Shown here one piece after another: positions 17,415-19,028 of a stretch of 19,028 nt of DNA. This DNA comes from Saccoglossus kowalevskii (lineage: Eukaryota > Hemichordata > Enteropneusta > Harrimaniidae). The translations under genes and the position numbers were made by a program. Positions within the stretch are counted from its first letter, which is position 1. Each line of letters starts with the position of its first letter. Location of the stretch: NCBI RefSeq assembly GCF_000003605.2, contig NW_003116463.1:171218-190245 (forward strand). Reading direction: 5' to 3'. Under the pieces are notes generated by a model. That model saw only the letters and a list, made by a program, of their open reading frames with translations. It did not search any database and had not been told where the DNA came from.

Positions 17415-19028
17415 CTAGAGAAATCACAAAGATGATTATAATTCATAGAGAAACATCAACAAAATATTGACATGCTTCAGTGTTCATTCAAGTCTGAATT
17501 AACAAGAATCATCACCATTGACCATGTTAAAGTTAGAAACCAGCACTCATACATATCTATAGGGAAAGTTGGTCAAAAATTATGTAACAATTTTCAATGA
17601 TTTTTATAATTAGTTATGTTATAATGGCAGGGCGAGTAAAATTGACGTTTGGACAACTGAATAGTACCTCACTTGCTAATACCTGAATGTAATAAATATA
17701 TAGATAGATATCATACATTTTAAAGTTTAAAAGTAAACGTTGAGTTCTAATTTGCCAAATATTATTTAAAATAAATGTTATTTTCTGAATAATTCCATAG
17801 AACACAATGTTGACACACAACCTGTTGATGCCGTTACAAATCATTCACAAGGCATATCCATGAAAACAGGTAGCAGTAGTTGATGTATCACTTTTGAAAG
17901 CTTGAGATATGGCATTAATAGCTCTACTATAGTAAGCAATGGTGAAAGCATTCTAACACTGACAAAATGGCTGCCATTCATTGCAATATAACAATTTTCA
18001 TCGAAAATAAGCAGGTGATCTCAAATTTGTCAACACCTTAGATTTGTCAGGAGTAAAGATTATTGTAAAACTGGATGTATACCTTCATGACTGAAGCTCA
18101 ATCCACTGACTATAAAGCCAATGCTTGAGCCAGAGTCAATCAAATCAACAAAATATCATTGAGCCTGGCATATTGAATGAACTCTTTGACCAGATTGCAA
18201 AGTATTATTGTGTCAAGTTCAAATACATGTACAAATAGAACAGGCATTTTTTTAAAAATAATGAACCTCTTTGATAGAGTTGGAAAAGTCAGAAAGTGCT
18301 CCTAAAAACTTAGGATTTTAAATTCACAAAAATTCCAAGCATGCTAACACATCAAATGCTGAAAACCTTCACAAATATTCACAAATTATTTATATCTATT
18401 GTGTAAAAAAGCTCCAGCAGTTGATGTGTCAATCAAACCTAGTAGAAATTGTTACTAGATAACCTTTAAATTATCAATTCTATAAAGGACACTAGAACGT
18501 AAACGCAATGAAAAATTGCAAACTACAGTCAGTGCAATGTACACATACAATATTAGACAACAGTATCAGCAACAAAGTTGAAGAAATGTTAAACTGAATC
18601 GAGTTACAAACAAATTTAAATAAAAAAATCAAAGAAAGCTTAGAAAGAACTCCCGTGTGCTGAGAGTATTGAAGACACATTAAAAATTAATTCAAAATTA
18701 CTAGTACATGAGATATTGATGGAAAAGCTGAAAACTAATTATGTAAATCATGTAACTAATATGAACAGAACAGAACAAAAAAATTATGAATTATTATGCT
18801 AATTAGAGAATTAATATGAACAAATTTTAACCCAAAATTAATCAGGCCTGTCTATTGTTCTAGAGCATTTATGTACCAAATTTTATTCAAATGTGATGAT
18901 CAGTAATTGAGATATCAGTGTTAATTAATTATGTTAATTAGGTGATTAATAAGCATAAATATTTACCAAAAACTAATTGGGTTTCTGCATAGTTCTCTTT
19001 AAAAGTTTCATTAAAATCCAATTTGTGG
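17415..19028 (-). other. GBA1: GBA1 intron upstream of the 164-nt exon (partial)
   Basis: At least 1614 bp. The preceding exon should encode motifs such as HWY, SEAC and the WD-G segment. I searched the minus strand for these and found none in an open frame, so that exon lies beyond the window. Fragments such as ACAAAATGGCTGCCATTC (about 17962) suggest old repeats of the intron-2 type. Confidence 0.7.
18700..19028. repeat. Very degenerate tandem repeat, running off the edge
   Basis: Two units align in order: TAATTAG-GAATTAATA, then AAAT-TT-ACC-AAAA-TAAT, then TCT...GTTCT, starting about 18800 and 18935, a period near 135 bp. A third, weaker copy precedes them, with a GAGATAT-GATG block at about 18710 against GAGATATCAGTG at about 18909. 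It is non-coding and incomplete at the window end. Confidence 0.55.

Noticed and set aside
17460-17530. Minus-strand string reading TEAC, like the GBA1 SEAC motif of the preceding exon
   Set aside because: Flanked by in-frame stops on both sides and no neighbouring GBA1 residues; a coincidence.
18492-18680. 62-codon minus-strand frame
   Set aside because: In a GBA1 intron, no match to any expected GBA1 segment, no splice sites in phase.

Overview
Eukaryotic (metazoan) genomic DNA, AT-rich, with short exons, GT-AG introns, degenerate tandem repeats and foldback elements. The repeat families look lophotrochozoan, probably molluscan: monomers of about 150 bp built around a TGGCC...GGCCA core, and a foldback element with GCTCACCTG / CAGGTGAGC ends. 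That assignment rests on remembered repeat style and is not proven. No tRNA, rRNA, CRISPR array or prokaryotic element was seen.

Two conserved genes lie tail to tail. On the plus strand is a complete three-exon gene for an F-box protein orthologous to FBXO33 (ATG 3519, TAA 7606-7608, exons 3519-3892, 4759-5435 and 7367-7608, 430 residues). On the minus strand are the last three coding exons of lysosomal glucosylceramidase, GBA1 (17414-17251, 17098-16982, 15975-15870). The upstream GBA1 exons, with the catalytic glutamates, lie beyond the right edge. The two stop codons are about 8.3 kb apart.

Layout: 1-3400 is upstream DNA with degraded repeats, a hairpin, a microsatellite and one unexplained 170-codon open frame (1669-2181). 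3234-3518 is the probable FBXO33 promoter and 5' UTR. Intron 1 (3893-4758) holds a long hairpin. Intron 2 (5436-7366) is filled with about 150-165 bp degenerate tandem repeats. 7609 to about 12715 reads as a very long T-rich FBXO33 3' UTR with inverted repeats, Pumilio-type motifs and candidate poly(A) signals. The strand composition switches from T-rich to A-rich at about 12.7 kb, just after an AATAAA at 12691. 12716-15869 is intergenic DNA and/or GBA1 3' UTR, with more of the intron-2 repeat family and a CpG-rich foldback element. The last GBA1 intron carries a 41-bp minisatellite. 17415-19028 is GBA1 intron with no further exon recognised.

The two genes are not known to share a pathway: one is an SCF ubiquitin-ligase receptor, the other a lysosomal hydrolase. 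Their link here is positional. I found no novel multi-gene system. The points most worth checking are the exact conservation of the GBA1 exon structure, the composition switch at the inferred 3' end, and the inverted repeats in the FBXO33 3' UTR.
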